From Aestuariivita sp. (lineage in GTDB: Bacteria; Pseudomonadota; Alphaproteobacteria; Rhodobacterales; Rhodobacteraceae), in NCBI RefSeq assembly GCF_021404545.1, contig NZ_JAAWWD010000039.1, forward strand, positions 35,731 through 99,730: a stretch of 64,000 nt of DNA, in the 5' to 3' direction. The notes under the pieces are model-generated. The model ran no database searches. It worked only from the letters and a program-made list of their open reading frames with translations, and had not been told where the DNA came from. Shown in pieces: positions 9,194 through 17,564 of the stretch (position 1 is its first letter; the number at the start of each line of letters is the position of its first letter). Made by a program: the position numbers and the translations under genes.

Positions 9194-9219
9194 CCCCTTG
9201 CCCAAGGGATGGTCTTTGT

Positions 9220-9245
9220 CATAATTTGAATTTGATCAAATTATG
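9220..9245. promoter_or_regulatory. Perfect palindrome upstream of the amidotransferase
   Basis: AATTTGATCAAATT at 9229-9242 is a perfect 14-base palindrome, nested in a wider inverted repeat CATAATTTGA (9220-9229) / TCAAATTATG (9236-9245). It ends nine bases before the amidotransferase ATG in an otherwise GC-rich region. The position and symmetry are those of an operator for a dimeric regulator. No regulator gene adjoins, so the protein is unknown. Confidence 0.65.
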
Positions 9246-9253
9246 GGTGAGCG

Positions 9254-9934
9254 ATGAAAATCGGTATTCTGCAGACCGGTCACGCGCCAAAAGAGCTGTT
9301 GGAGCCACTGGGCGATTACACCGACATGTTCCAGAAGATGCTGGACGGGCACGGGTTCGGCTTTGAGACATGGGATGTCGTGGACATGGACTTTCCCGAT
9401 GGGCCTGATGCCGCCGATGGCTGGCTGATCACCGGGTCCAAACATGGCACCTACGAAGATCTGCCATGGATCCCGAAGCTGGAGGCGCTGATCCGGGAGA
9501 TCCATGCGCAAAGGCGCCCCATGGTCGGGGTCTGTTTCGGACATCAGATCATTGCGCAAGCGCTGGGGGGGCGGGTGATCAAGTATCCCGAAGGCTGGTC
9601 CGTGGGCGTGACCGATTACATGCTTGCGGGCAAACCCGTGGCTCTGAATGCGTGGCATCAGGATCAAGTGGTCGAGCGGCCCGCAGAAGCGCGCGTGGCC
9701 GGTTCAAGCGGTTTTTGCGAGAATGCCTTTCTGGCCTATGGCGATCATATCTGGACGGTCCAGGCCCACCCTGAATTCGGTCCCGCCTTTATCGACGGCC
9801 TGATCAAGGGCCGGGGCAAGGGCGTGGTGCCCGACACCCAACTGGCCGAAGCGGCCGCCAATCTGAACGGCCCGACGCAGAATGCCGAAATGGCCGCATT
9901 CATGGCCGAGTTCTTTAAGAAAGCGAGGGCCTGA
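9254..9934 (+). CDS. Class I glutamine amidotransferase-like hydrolase
   Basis: 226-residue cytoplasmic protein of the GuaA-type class I amidotransferase fold. The nucleophile elbow is VGVCFGHQIIAQALGG and the catalytic His-x-Glu is AHPEFG. It lacks a synthetase domain, so it acts alone, probably cleaving a gamma-glutamyl amide. In the classical putrescine pathway this step belongs to PuuD, a different branch of the fold, so this gene may do the same job by another enzyme; that is inference. Its TGA overlaps the next ATG by one base. Confidence 0.82.
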   Translation: MKIGILQTGHAPKELLEPLGDYTDMFQKMLDGHGFGFETWDVVDMDFPDGPDAADGWLITGSKHGTYEDLPWIPKLEALIREIHAQRRPMVGVCFGHQIIAQALGGRVIKYPEGWSVGVTDYMLAGKPVALNAWHQDQVVERPAEARVAGSSGFCENAFLAYGDHIWTVQAHPEFGPAFIDGLIKGRGKGVVPDTQLAEAAANLNGPTQNAEMAAFMAEFFKKARA

Positions 9935-11298
9935 TGGCCAAGGATTGGATCACGCACCTGCCTGAAGCCGCACAAAGCTATCTTGAAGGGCGCAGGCTGG
10001 ATGAGGTGGAATGCATCATCTCGGACCTGCCCGGCATCGCGCGCGGCAAGGCGGTGCCCGCGTCGAAATTCGCGCGGCAGGAATACTTTCACCTGCCGGA
10101 TTCGATCTTTTACCAGACGATCACCGGGGATTGGGGAGAGGCCGCGGGCGAAGAAGGCTTCATCGAGCGCGACATGATCCTCAAGCCCGATATGTCCACG
10201 GCCAGTGCCGCCCCCTGGACCGGCGACTGGACCTTGCAGGTGATCCATGACGCCTATGACCGCGAGGGCGCGCCGATCGAGTTTGCCCCCCGCAACGTGT
10301 TGAAACGGGTGGTCGAGCTTTATGCGCGAAAGGGCTGGACCCCGGTGGTGGCGCCGGAAATGGAGTTCTTTCTGGTCGCCCGCAACCGCGATCCGGCCAA
10401 GGAGATCGAGCCGATGATGGGCCGTTCTGGCCGTCCGGCAGCCGCACGCCAGGCCTATTCGATGACCGCCGTGGACGAGTTCGGCCCGGTCATCGACGAC
10501 ATTTACGACTTTGCCGAGGCGCAGGGCTTCGAGATCGACGGCATCACCCAGGAGGGCGGGGCCGGCCAGTTGGAAATCAACCTGCGGCATGGCGATCCGG
10601 TCAAGCTGGCCGATGAGGTCTTTTACTTCAAACGGCTGATCCGGGAGGCCGCGCTGCGCCATGATTGTTTTGCGACCTTCATGGCCAAGCCAATTGCCGA
10701 TGAGCCGGGATCGGCGATGCATATCCACCATTCGGTGCTGGAGACGGAGACCGGCCGCAACATTTTCTCCGGGCCGCAAGGCGGAGAGACGGATGCGTTT
10801 TTCTATTTCATCGGGGGCTTGCAGAACCACATGCCCGCCGCCATCGCGGTGATGGCGCCCTATGTGAACAGCTACCGGCGGTTTGTGCGCGATCACGCGG
10901 CCCCGATTAACCTGGAATGGGGCCGCGACAACCGCACGACGGGCATCCGCGTGCCGCTCTCTGGGCCTGAGGCGCGGCGCGTCGAAAACCGGATCGCGGG
11001 GATGGACTGCAACCCTTACCTGGGTATCGCCGCCAGCCTCGCCTGTGGCTATCTGGGCCTGGTCAACGAAGAGCGCCCCGACAAGAGCTTCAAGGGTGAT
11101 GCCTATGAAGACAGCGAGGGCGACCTGCCCCGCATCATGGGTGAGGCGCTGAGCATTTTTGAAGAGGCGCCTGAATTACACGACGTTCTGGGACCGGAGT
11201 TCGCGCGGGTCTATTCGATCGTGAAACGGGCCGAGTACGAGGAGTTCCTGCAGGTGATCTCTCCGTGGGAGCGGGAGCATCTTTTGTTGAATGTCTGA
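9934..11298 (+). CDS. Glutamine synthetase-family gamma-glutamyl ligase 2
   Basis: 454-residue GS-fold ligase, PuuA-like (glutamate-putrescine ligase branch). Motifs: SDLPGIARGKAVPASKF at the N-terminal strand, VVAPEMEFFLV, QEGGAGQLEINL, GSAMHIHHSV and WGRDNRTTGIRVP. The ATG at 9934 overlaps the amidotransferase stop (TGATG), so the two are probably made in fixed ratio. It is only distantly related to the ligase at 7874, so the pair is not a recent duplication. With the amidotransferase and the PuuB-like oxidase it forms a plausible gamma-glutamylated amine pathway; the aldehyde dehydrogenase of that pathway is not in the window. Confidence 0.9.
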   Translation: MAKDWITHLPEAAQSYLEGRRLDEVECIISDLPGIARGKAVPASKFARQEYFHLPDSIFYQTITGDWGEAAGEEGFIERDMILKPDMSTASAAPWTGDWTLQVIHDAYDREGAPIEFAPRNVLKRVVELYARKGWTPVVAPEMEFFLVARNRDPAKEIEPMMGRSGRPAAARQAYSMTAVDEFGPVIDDIYDFAEAQGFEIDGITQEGGAGQLEINLRHGDPVKLADEVFYFKRLIREAALRHDCFATFMAKPIADEPGSAMHIHHSVLETETGRNIFSGPQGGETDAFFYFIGGLQNHMPAAIAVMAPYVNSYRRFVRDHAAPINLEWGRDNRTTGIRVPLSGPEARRVENRIAGMDCNPYLGIAASLACGYLGLVNEERPDKSFKGDAYEDSEGDLPRIMGEALSIFEEAPELHDVLGPEFARVYSIVKRAEYEEFLQVISPWEREHLLLNV

Positions 11299-11321
11299 GC
11301 GGGTGGCGGAGGTCGTGTTGC

Positions 11322-11347
11322 GTATTTTTGGCAAGAAGAAGCACGGG
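11322..11347 (-). repeat. Partial copy of a dispersed intergenic repeat
   Basis: Read on the minus strand, this segment gives CTTCTTCTTGCCAAAAATAC, close to the start of the two longer copies at 31081-31128 and 48856-48902 (TTCTTCT..., then an AAATA core). Only the first half is present here; the GGGGGC hairpin half is missing. It lies in the gap between the ligase and the oxidase gene. Confidence 0.4.
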
Positions 11348-11355
11348 GGCACGCG

Positions 11356-12660
11356 GTGAACCTGCTTTATGCCAATGATCAGGCGGGGACATATCCGCGA
11401 AGCTGGTATGCGGCGACGGCGCAGGCCGCGCCGGAGCGGGCCCGGCTGGACGCAGATATCAAGGTCGATGTCTGTGTTGTCGGCGCCGGATATACCGGCC
11501 TGTCGGCAGCGCTGCATCTGGCCCAGGCGGGCCTTTCGGTTGCGGTGCTGGAGGCACATCGTGCGGGCTTTGGTGCATCGGGGCGCAATGGCGGGCAGTT
11601 GGGGTCGGGCCAGCGCGCCGATCAGGATAGTCTGGACAAGATGGTCGGGCGCGATGACGCCGACAAACTCTGGCGCCTGGCCGAAGAGGCGAAGGATCTG
11701 GTCAAGGATCTGATCCAGCGACACCGGATCGACTGCGATCTGAAACCCGGGGTGGCCAACACCGGCTTTTCCAAGGCCGAGATGGACGAGTTGCACGATT
11801 ACGCCGAGCGGGTGCAGGTCCGCTATGGCTATGACCAGGTGGAACTGCTGGACCCTGCGGCCTTTGCCGCCGTTTGCCCGTCTCCGGCCTATCATGGCGG
11901 CACGCTGGATATGGGCGCGGCGCATCTGCATCCTCTGAACTATGCGCTGGGGCTGGCGCGCGCGGCCGAGGCGGCGGGCGTACGGATCTATGAGGGCACG
12001 GAAGTCCTTGATATCGACGGCGGGTCGCCCGCAGGTCTGCGCACGGGCCAAGGGCGTGTCACAGCGGATCATGTGATCCTGGCCTGTAATGGCTATCTTG
12101 GCGGGCTGAACCGGCAGGTGGCCGCACGGGTGATGCCGATCAACAATTTCATCGCAGCGACGGAGCCGTTGGGTGACGAGGCCGGGCGTGTGCTGGCCCG
12201 GGACGTGGCGGTCGCCGACAGCAAGTTCGTGGTGAACTATTTCCGTCTCAGCGGTGACCGAAGGTTGCTTTTCGGCGGCGGCGAGACTTATGGCTATCGC
12301 TTTCCGCGCGATATCGCGGCGCTGGTGCGCAAACCGATGACAGAGATCTTCCCGCATCTGCGGGATGTGAAGATTGACTATGCCTGGGGCGGCACGCTGG
12401 CGATCACCATGAAACGCCTGCCGTATCTGGCGCGGCTGGCGCCCAACATCCTGACCGCTTCCGGCTATTCCGGGCATGGTGTGGGCACCGCCACCCATGC
12501 GGGGCAATTAATGGCCCGCGCGATCCAAGGCGAGGTTGAGGGCTTTGACACAATGGCGCGCCTGCCGTCCGCCCCATTTCCCGGCGGGCCGAAGCTGCGC
12601 TCCCCGCTGCTGGTGCTGGCAATGAGCTGGTACGCGTTGCGCGACCGGCTGGGCCTTTAG
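11356..12660 (+). CDS. FAD-dependent amine oxidase, gamma-glutamylputrescine oxidase-like
   Basis: 434-residue DAO-superfamily flavoprotein. The FAD-binding Rossmann motif is VDVCVVGAGYTGLSAALHLAQAG at about 35-57, followed by LEAHRAGFGASGRNGGQLGSGQR, a hallmark of the PuuB-like branch. The C-terminal SGYSGHGVGTATHAGQLMA closes the flavin site. It would oxidise a gamma-glutamylated amine to the aldehyde, releasing ammonia or an amine and hydrogen peroxide. The GTG at 11356 is the first plausible start and gives the head NLLYANDQAGTYPRSWYAATA, a typical PuuB N-terminus. Same strand as the ligases, 57 bases downstream. Confidence 0.88.
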   Translation: MNLLYANDQAGTYPRSWYAATAQAAPERARLDADIKVDVCVVGAGYTGLSAALHLAQAGLSVAVLEAHRAGFGASGRNGGQLGSGQRADQDSLDKMVGRDDADKLWRLAEEAKDLVKDLIQRHRIDCDLKPGVANTGFSKAEMDELHDYAERVQVRYGYDQVELLDPAAFAAVCPSPAYHGGTLDMGAAHLHPLNYALGLARAAEAAGVRIYEGTEVLDIDGGSPAGLRTGQGRVTADHVILACNGYLGGLNRQVAARVMPINNFIAATEPLGDEAGRVLARDVAVADSKFVVNYFRLSGDRRLLFGGGETYGYRFPRDIAALVRKPMTEIFPHLRDVKIDYAWGGTLAITMKRLPYLARLAPNILTASGYSGHGVGTATHAGQLMARAIQGEVEGFDTMARLPSAPFPGGPKLRSPLLVLAMSWYALRDRLGL

Positions 12661-12780
12661 GCTCAGGCGGCCTCTCTTCACGACAGGTTTGTGAAAATCC
12701 GCGCTGCCGCGGGGTTGGGGCTTTTGTCATCCGCAGTTCTGATTTATATTTCTGGAAACTCTGATTAAGGAAATCCGAAT

Positions 12781-13971
12781 ATGCGACAGGCACCCGATGT
12801 CCATCAGGCTGAACCCATCCCCGAGGCTGCCCGCGCCGGGCTTGAGGCGCTTTTGCAGTCGGGTGATCTTTTTCGCTATACCGCGCCTGAAAACGCACCG
12901 GTCTCTCTGCTGGAGGCGGAATTTGCCGAACGGATCGGCGCGACATACGCGCTTGCCGTCTCATCCTGTTCTGCCGCGCTGTTTTTGTCGCTCAAGGCGC
13001 TTGGTCTGCCGCGCGACGCGCGTGTCCTGATCCCGGGTTTTACCTTTGCGGCGGTGCCGTCCTCGGTGGTGCATGCCGATTGCATCCCCGTCCTGTGCGA
13101 GGTGGGTGAGAATTACCGCGTCGATCTGGCGGATTTCGAGGCCAAGCTGGACACCGTGCAGGCGGTGATCATCAGCCATATGCGTGGTCACACCAGCGAT
13201 ATGGACGCCATCATGGGCTTGTGCGATGCGCGGGGCATTCCGGTGATCGAAGATGCCGCGCATTCGCTGGGCACCACCTGGAACGGGCGCAATATCGGTA
13301 CGATTGGCAAGATCGGCTGTTTCTCGTTTCAATCCTACAAGATGATCAACGCGGGTGAAGGCGGCATCCTGATCACGGATGATGCCGATCTGGTGGGGCG
13401 CGCGATCATCATGTCGGGCGCCTATGAGCATAATTGGAAAAAGCACCCCGTGTTGCAGGACGCCTTTGCCCGCTGGCAGAACCAGTTGCCGCTTTATAAT
13501 CTGCGGATGTCGAACCTTTCCGCTGTGGTGATCCGCCCGCAATTGCCGGAACTGGCGCGCCGGGTGCGCGACGGACGGGCCAATCATGACTATGTCGCAG
13601 AACGGCTTGAAGCGTCGCCATATGTCACGGTCCCTGCCCCTCTGGCACCGGAACAGCGCGCGCCGGATTCCATTCAGTTCAACCTGTTGGGGCTGGATCA
13701 GGACGACATCCGTGCTTTTGCCGAGGCTGCCAAGACCCGAGGAGTGGCCGTGCAGGTCTTTGGGCTGTCGGCCGACAATGCGCGCGCCTTCTGGAACTGG
13801 CAGTTTCTGGGGGATCTGCCGGATCTGCCCCAGACACGCGCGATGCTGATGCGGGCTTGCGATGTGCGGCTGCCTGTCCGGCTGACCCGGGCGGAGCTGG
13901 ACGCGGTGGCCGATATCCTGCTGGAGGCCTTGGCGGAGGTCACCGGACCGGTGCGCGCCTACGGTACCTGA
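12781..13971 (+). CDS. DegT/DnrJ/EryC1 family PLP aminotransferase
   Basis: 396-residue aspartate-aminotransferase-fold protein of the sugar aminotransferase family. IEDAAHSLGTTWNGR holds the PLP-ring Asp, and CFSFQSYKMINAGEGG holds the Schiff-base Lys. These enzymes usually aminate a keto-sugar nucleotide for surface polysaccharide or antibiotic sugars, but no sugar-nucleotide or glycosyltransferase genes are near, so the substrate is open; an amino-acid or cyclitol substrate is possible. AAGGAA precedes the ATG. It lies 120 bases after the oxidase on the same strand, and the 280 bases after it hold no gene that I can see. Confidence 0.88.
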   Translation: MRQAPDVHQAEPIPEAARAGLEALLQSGDLFRYTAPENAPVSLLEAEFAERIGATYALAVSSCSAALFLSLKALGLPRDARVLIPGFTFAAVPSSVVHADCIPVLCEVGENYRVDLADFEAKLDTVQAVIISHMRGHTSDMDAIMGLCDARGIPVIEDAAHSLGTTWNGRNIGTIGKIGCFSFQSYKMINAGEGGILITDDADLVGRAIIMSGAYEHNWKKHPVLQDAFARWQNQLPLYNLRMSNLSAVVIRPQLPELARRVRDGRANHDYVAERLEASPYVTVPAPLAPEQRAPDSIQFNLLGLDQDDIRAFAEAAKTRGVAVQVFGLSADNARAFWNWQFLGDLPDLPQTRAMLMRACDVRLPVRLTRAELDAVADILLEALAEVTGPVRAYGT

Positions 13972-14252
13972 GGGGGTCTGTCATCTATGGGGCTGACGCG
14001 ACACCACGGCGGTCGGGGGCGATCCGAGCGATCGAATGGAACACCCAAAGTCCAGGCCGCCGTGATCCGATCGACAAGGATCGCATCAGTGGCCGCAGTC
14101 CGTTTTTCCAGGCACTGCAGGTGCGTGCCAGACAGGCGCGCCGGTTGAGAATGACGTCTTGACCTTGACCGGAGACACCCCGCATCGGCTGTCGCGATGT
14201 AAGCGCCAGGTTTCAGACGGGGACGGGTGATGCAGGTTTCGGTCGGGACGCT

Positions 14253-14816
14253 TTAGCTGAGTTTCGACAGTTTTTGCTGCAAGTCGGCAAGCTGCTTTTT
14301 GATGTCGTCGAGATCTTCGCCCGTGGCCTCGTCATCGGCCTGGACCTCGGGGGCCGGACCGGATGGCCCCCATTTGCCGGCCATCGCCCCCGTCATCGCC
14401 TTGATGAACGCTTCTTGCTGGGCCTGAATTGCCTCGAACCCGGGCATTTTCGACATCGGATTCATCGCCGTCATATTCTCGACCATCTTGGACTGGCTTT
14501 CGCGCAGCATCGCGAACGAGCTTTGCAGGAATTGCGGCATCATCCCGCCCCCGGGGATCATATAGCTGCGCACCAGATCGTTGAGCACGTTGACAGGCAG
14601 CACATTCTCGCCCCGGCTTTCGTGTTCGGCAATGATTTGCAGCAGGTATTGCCGGGTCAGATCGTCCCCGGATTTCAGATCGACGATCTGCACCTCACGG
14701 CCATCTCGAATAAACCCCGCGATATCTTCGAGTGTCACGTAATCGCTGGTCTCGGTGTTATAGAGACGCCGACTGGCATAACGCTTGATCAGCAGGGGTT
14801 TTTGTTCTTCGGCCAT
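14253..14816 (-). CDS. phaR: Polyhydroxyalkanoate synthesis repressor PhaR
   Basis: 187-residue DNA-binding regulator that represses phasin and PHA genes and lets go when it binds nascent PHA. The N-terminal domain LLIKRYASRRLYNTETSDYVTLEDIAG is the PHB/PHA accumulation regulator DNA-binding domain; the middle DLTRQYLLQIIAEHESRG is the second conserved block. The C-terminus is acidic and then coiled-coil (LDDIKKQLADLQQKLSKL). The ATG at 14816 has GGGGAG eight bases upstream; a GTG at 14825 adds three residues. It is the last gene of the minus-strand phaC-phaP-phaR series, but a terminator after phaP implies its own promoter. Confidence 0.95.
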   Translation of the reverse strand: MAEEQKPLLIKRYASRRLYNTETSDYVTLEDIAGFIRDGREVQIVDLKSGDDLTRQYLLQIIAEHESRGENVLPVNVLNDLVRSYMIPGGGMMPQFLQSSFAMLRESQSKMVENMTAMNPMSKMPGFEAIQAQQEAFIKAMTGAMAGKWGPSGPAPEVQADDEATGEDLDDIKKQLADLQQKLSKLS

Positions 14817-14838
14817 GTCTTTCACTCCCCGGACATGA

Positions 14839-14850
14839 TGCAGTGCAGCA
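14839..14850 (-). promoter_or_regulatory. TGC-rich half operator upstream of phaR
   Basis: TGCAGTGCAGCA at 14839-14850 lies 23 bases before the phaR ATG and shares GTGCAGCA with the operator arm upstream of phaP. PhaR proteins bind TGC-rich sites, so this could serve autorepression. It lacks a full CTGC-N3-GCAG and is a weaker match than the sites at 15585, 15614 and 17480. Confidence 0.4.
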
Positions 14851-14992
14851 AGCCTATGCCAGCGTTGTAGAAAAAGAAAGGGCGCTGAAATAGGTGCAAG
14901 GCGTGGCCCCGGTCCGAACCTGCGTCACGGCACTGGACCTCTGGGCCACCTAGCGGCAGGGCCCCCAAGCATCTGTCCGAACCGCCCGACAC

Positions 14993-15020
14993 AAAAAAGG
15001 ACAGGTCCGAAGACCTGCCC
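14993..15020 (-). terminator. Intrinsic terminator after phaP
   Basis: On the minus strand, GGGCAGGTC-TTCG-GACCTGTCC (15020 to 14999, one G-T pair) is followed by six T (14998-14993). A UUCG tetraloop on a nine-pair stem plus a T-run is a textbook intrinsic terminator, 51 bases after the phaP stop. Confidence 0.9.
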
Positions 15021-15071
15021 TTCTCGCGTTTGCACCTGGTTGGGAGGAGAGGGTGCAAATTTGAGTGTGTG

Positions 15072-15518
15072 TTACTTGGCAGTGGCTTTCTTGGCCGCCG
15101 CAGTCACCTCGGTGGTGGCTTTTTTCATGGCCGAGGCTGCGTCTTCCGACAGATCTTTGCCTGCGGCCATCATCAGCTCGACGGTGTCCATCTGGACTTT
15201 CTTGGCGATCTCGGCGAAAGCGGCCATGTTTTCGGCGGCCACTTCAGCGGAAGCGGAGGCGAAATCGGTCATTGCTTTGGCGTAATCGGCAGGCTCTGCC
15301 TTGGCTTTGGACATCTCGCCCATTTTGGCGATGGTGTCTTTGGTCCATTTGCTGGAAATCTCGGCCGATTTTTCGGCAGCTTCCAGAGCAACGCCCGACA
15401 GTTTCTCGTTCAGTGTCGCGGTGGTCTTGAACGCGTCTTCCATTGCGGCTGTATCAACCGGGAATGCGCCCATCATGTCTTTCATCACAGCGGTGAAATC
15501 TTGTGTGGTCTTAGCCAT
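15072..15518 (-). CDS. phaP: Phasin (PHA granule surface protein)
   Basis: 148-residue amphipathic, all-helical protein that coats polyhydroxyalkanoate granules. It has the phasin_2 pattern: MAKTTQDFTAVMKDMMGAF, long Ala/Lys/Glu-rich helices with ALEAAEKSAEISSKWTKDTI, and a Lys/Ala-rich tail ending AAKKATAK. No signal peptide, no Cys. AAAGGAAC precedes the ATG. The promoter region just upstream carries two matching CTGC-N3-GCAG operators, so it should be strongly repressed by PhaR when no PHA is present. A terminator follows. Confidence 0.92.
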   Translation of the reverse strand: MAKTTQDFTAVMKDMMGAFPVDTAAMEDAFKTTATLNEKLSGVALEAAEKSAEISSKWTKDTIAKMGEMSKAKAEPADYAKAMTDFASASAEVAAENMAAFAEIAKKVQMDTVELMMAAGKDLSEDAASAMKKATTEVTAAAKKATAK

Positions 15519-15574
15519 TGATCCGTTCCTTTCGTGCGCCTTGCGGGCCCACCCCGCTCCTTGCGTCTGAAATG

Positions 15575-15626
15575 AATATGTATTCTGCGGTGCAGCATTT
15601 CAAGTATTTTTTGCTGCACCGCAGAA
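15575..15626 (-). promoter_or_regulatory. phaP promoter with double PhaR operator
   Basis: On the minus strand TTGAAA (15603-15598) and CATATT (15580-15575) are separated by exactly 17 bases, a fair sigma-70 promoter. A perfect 15-base inverted repeat, TTCTGCGGTGCAGCA (15583-15597) and TGCTGCACCGCAGAA (15612-15626), places one CTGC-N3-GCAG site inside the spacer and one just upstream of the -35. That is the operator form known for PhaR of Paracoccus and Rhodobacter. Binding would occlude RNA polymerase. It also lies 24 bases after the phaC stop, separating the two genes. Confidence 0.85.
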
Positions 15627-15649
15627 AAATCTACGAAAATCTTTTGAAA

Positions 15650-17455
15650 TCAACCGCTTGCCTTGACAGCAACATAGCTTCCGGGAGCGTCTTCGAGGAC
15701 GGGATGTCCCGAATCACCCGGAATACGAGCGGCAACCTTCTTGCCCGACCGTCGTTTCAACCACTCATCCCAGCGCGGCCACCACGATCCTTTATGGAAC
15801 TCCGCGCCCTCCATCCAATCGTCAGCCGAAAGGCTCAGATCGCCATTGATGTAATGGCCGTACTTCTCCTTTGTGGGCGGATTGACGATGCCTGCGATAT
15901 GACCGGATTCGCTGACCACAAAGCTTTTGTTCTTTGACCCCATCATCTGCACGCCCCGGTAACAGTCTTTCCACGCGGCGATGTGGTCGGTCTCGCAGGT
16001 GATCGCATAGACCGGGACATCCACGTCGCGCACATGCAAGGTCTCGCCGAACAGATCATAGCCGCCTTCGGTGAATTCATTCCGCTGGCACAGGCTGCGC
16101 AGATATTGCATCGCCATCTTCGCGGGCAGGTTCGCCCCATCGCCGTTCCAGTAAAGCAAATCGAAGGCCGGCGGCGTCTCTCCCATCATATAGCTGCGGA
16201 TCGCGGGGGCATAAACCAGGTCGGTGGACCGCAGATACGAGAATGTCCGCGCCATGATATAGGACGGCAACATGCCCTTTTCGGCGACTTCCTCTTCGAT
16301 CCCGTCGATGAAATCGTCCTGCAGGAAAGGCGTGAATTCGCCCTGATCCGAGAAATCGGTCAGCGCGGTAAAAAAGGTGGCCGATTTCACCGATTTGTCG
16401 CCACGCTTTTTCATCAGCGACAGGGTCAGCGACAGCGTCGTACCGGCGATACAATAGCCCACGGCGTTGACCTGTTTGACATTCGTGATCTCCTTGACCT
16501 CGCGAATGGCGGTCAGGAACCCGTCCTCGATATAGTCTTCCATACCGATGTCGGCATAGCTGGCATCGGGGTTGATCCAACTGACCACAAACAGGGTATA
16601 GCCCTGCTCGGTCACCCATTTGACCATGCTGTTCTGGGCCTTGAGATCGAGAATATAGTATTTGTTGATCCATGGCGGAAAAAGCACGATGGGCGTTTCA
16701 TAGACGGTGTCGGTGGCCGGTTCGTACTGGATCAGCTCCATCATCCGGTTGCGATAGACGACCTTGCCCGGCGTGGTCGCGATGTTGGCGCCCAGCTCGA
16801 ACGCGGTGTCATCGGCCAGCTTGACCACCAGCTCGCCGTTATTGGCCTCCAGATCGGCGATCAGGTTTTCCAGCCCCTTGACCAGGCTTTCGCCTTCCGT
16901 GGCCACCGCTTTTTCAAGCACATCCGGGTTGGTGGCCAGAAAATTCGTGGGCGACATCATGTCGACGATCTGCTTGGTGAAATAGGTCAGTTTGCGCCGG
17001 TCTTTGGCCTCCAGGTCTTCCAGCCCGGTCACCGCCTCTTCCAGCGCCTTGGCGTTGATGAGATATTGCTGCTTGATGAAGTTGAAATAGGGGTGACTGT
17101 CCCAGAGCGGATTGGCAAAGCGGCGGTCCTTGGGGCCCGGATCCGCGGGCGCCTGCAATTTGCCTTTGGCCAATGCCTGTTGCGCCTCGACGAAATGCAG
17201 AACCGATTTCGACCAGTAGTCGATCTGGTGTTCGATAATCTTGGCGGGATTCTGCACAGCCTCGGCCCAATAAGCCGTTGCTGCTTTTGCATAAAGCTCT
17301 TGATTCGGACCGTCCAGAGCCGGGTGATGCGTGGTTTTGTTCGACACCACGTCGATCAGACGTTTTGACAGCGCTTCCACCTTTGCCAGATTTTCGGTAA
17401 GCTGTTCAAGGTGTTCGCCGCTCATCTCAACCGCGTTATCATCGACAGTTGTCAT
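15650..17455 (-). CDS. phaC: Class I polyhydroxyalkanoate synthase
   Basis: Polymerises (R)-3-hydroxyacyl-CoA into storage polyester on granules. The 601-residue protein has the class I N-terminal domain (residues 1 to about 200) and an alpha/beta hydrolase core. The lipase-like box is VGYCIAG with the nucleophile Cys at about residue 335; the catalytic Asp is in CETDHIAAW and the His in SESGHIAGIVNPP. The length is normal for class I. AGGGGG lies upstream of the ATG at 17455. It is divergent from the depolymerase gene, with a 109-base intergenic region containing a PhaR-type site. Confidence 0.97.
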   Translation of the reverse strand: MTTVDDNAVEMSGEHLEQLTENLAKVEALSKRLIDVVSNKTTHHPALDGPNQELYAKAATAYWAEAVQNPAKIIEHQIDYWSKSVLHFVEAQQALAKGKLQAPADPGPKDRRFANPLWDSHPYFNFIKQQYLINAKALEEAVTGLEDLEAKDRRKLTYFTKQIVDMMSPTNFLATNPDVLEKAVATEGESLVKGLENLIADLEANNGELVVKLADDTAFELGANIATTPGKVVYRNRMMELIQYEPATDTVYETPIVLFPPWINKYYILDLKAQNSMVKWVTEQGYTLFVVSWINPDASYADIGMEDYIEDGFLTAIREVKEITNVKQVNAVGYCIAGTTLSLTLSLMKKRGDKSVKSATFFTALTDFSDQGEFTPFLQDDFIDGIEEEVAEKGMLPSYIMARTFSYLRSTDLVYAPAIRSYMMGETPPAFDLLYWNGDGANLPAKMAMQYLRSLCQRNEFTEGGYDLFGETLHVRDVDVPVYAITCETDHIAAWKDCYRGVQMMGSKNKSFVVSESGHIAGIVNPPTKEKYGHYINGDLSLSADDWMEGAEFHKGSWWPRWDEWLKRRSGKKVAARIPGDSGHPVLEDAPGSYVAVKASG

Positions 17456-17479
17456 TTTAACTATTTCCCCCTAACCTCG

Positions 17480-17490
17480 CTGCTATGCAG
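17480..17490. promoter_or_regulatory. CTGC-N3-GCAG site between phaC and phaZ
   Basis: CTGCTATGCAG at 17480-17490 has exactly the CTGC-N3-GCAG form of the two sites upstream of phaP. It lies 25 bases before the phaC start and 75 bases before the phaZ start, so PhaR bound here could affect synthase, depolymerase or both. No convincing -35/-10 pair was found for either direction. Confidence 0.6.
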
Positions 17491-17564
17491 AATACCGTCG
17501 CCGGTTTCGGGAGGCAAAGCGACGAAAAGTCCGACCCTCCGGGGTTAACTTCAAGGAGAGCCCG

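Noticed and set aside
13972..14252. Possible tRNA or small RNA between the DegT gene and phaR
   Set aside because: No cloverleaf, anticodon stem or terminator-like hairpin could be found by eye.
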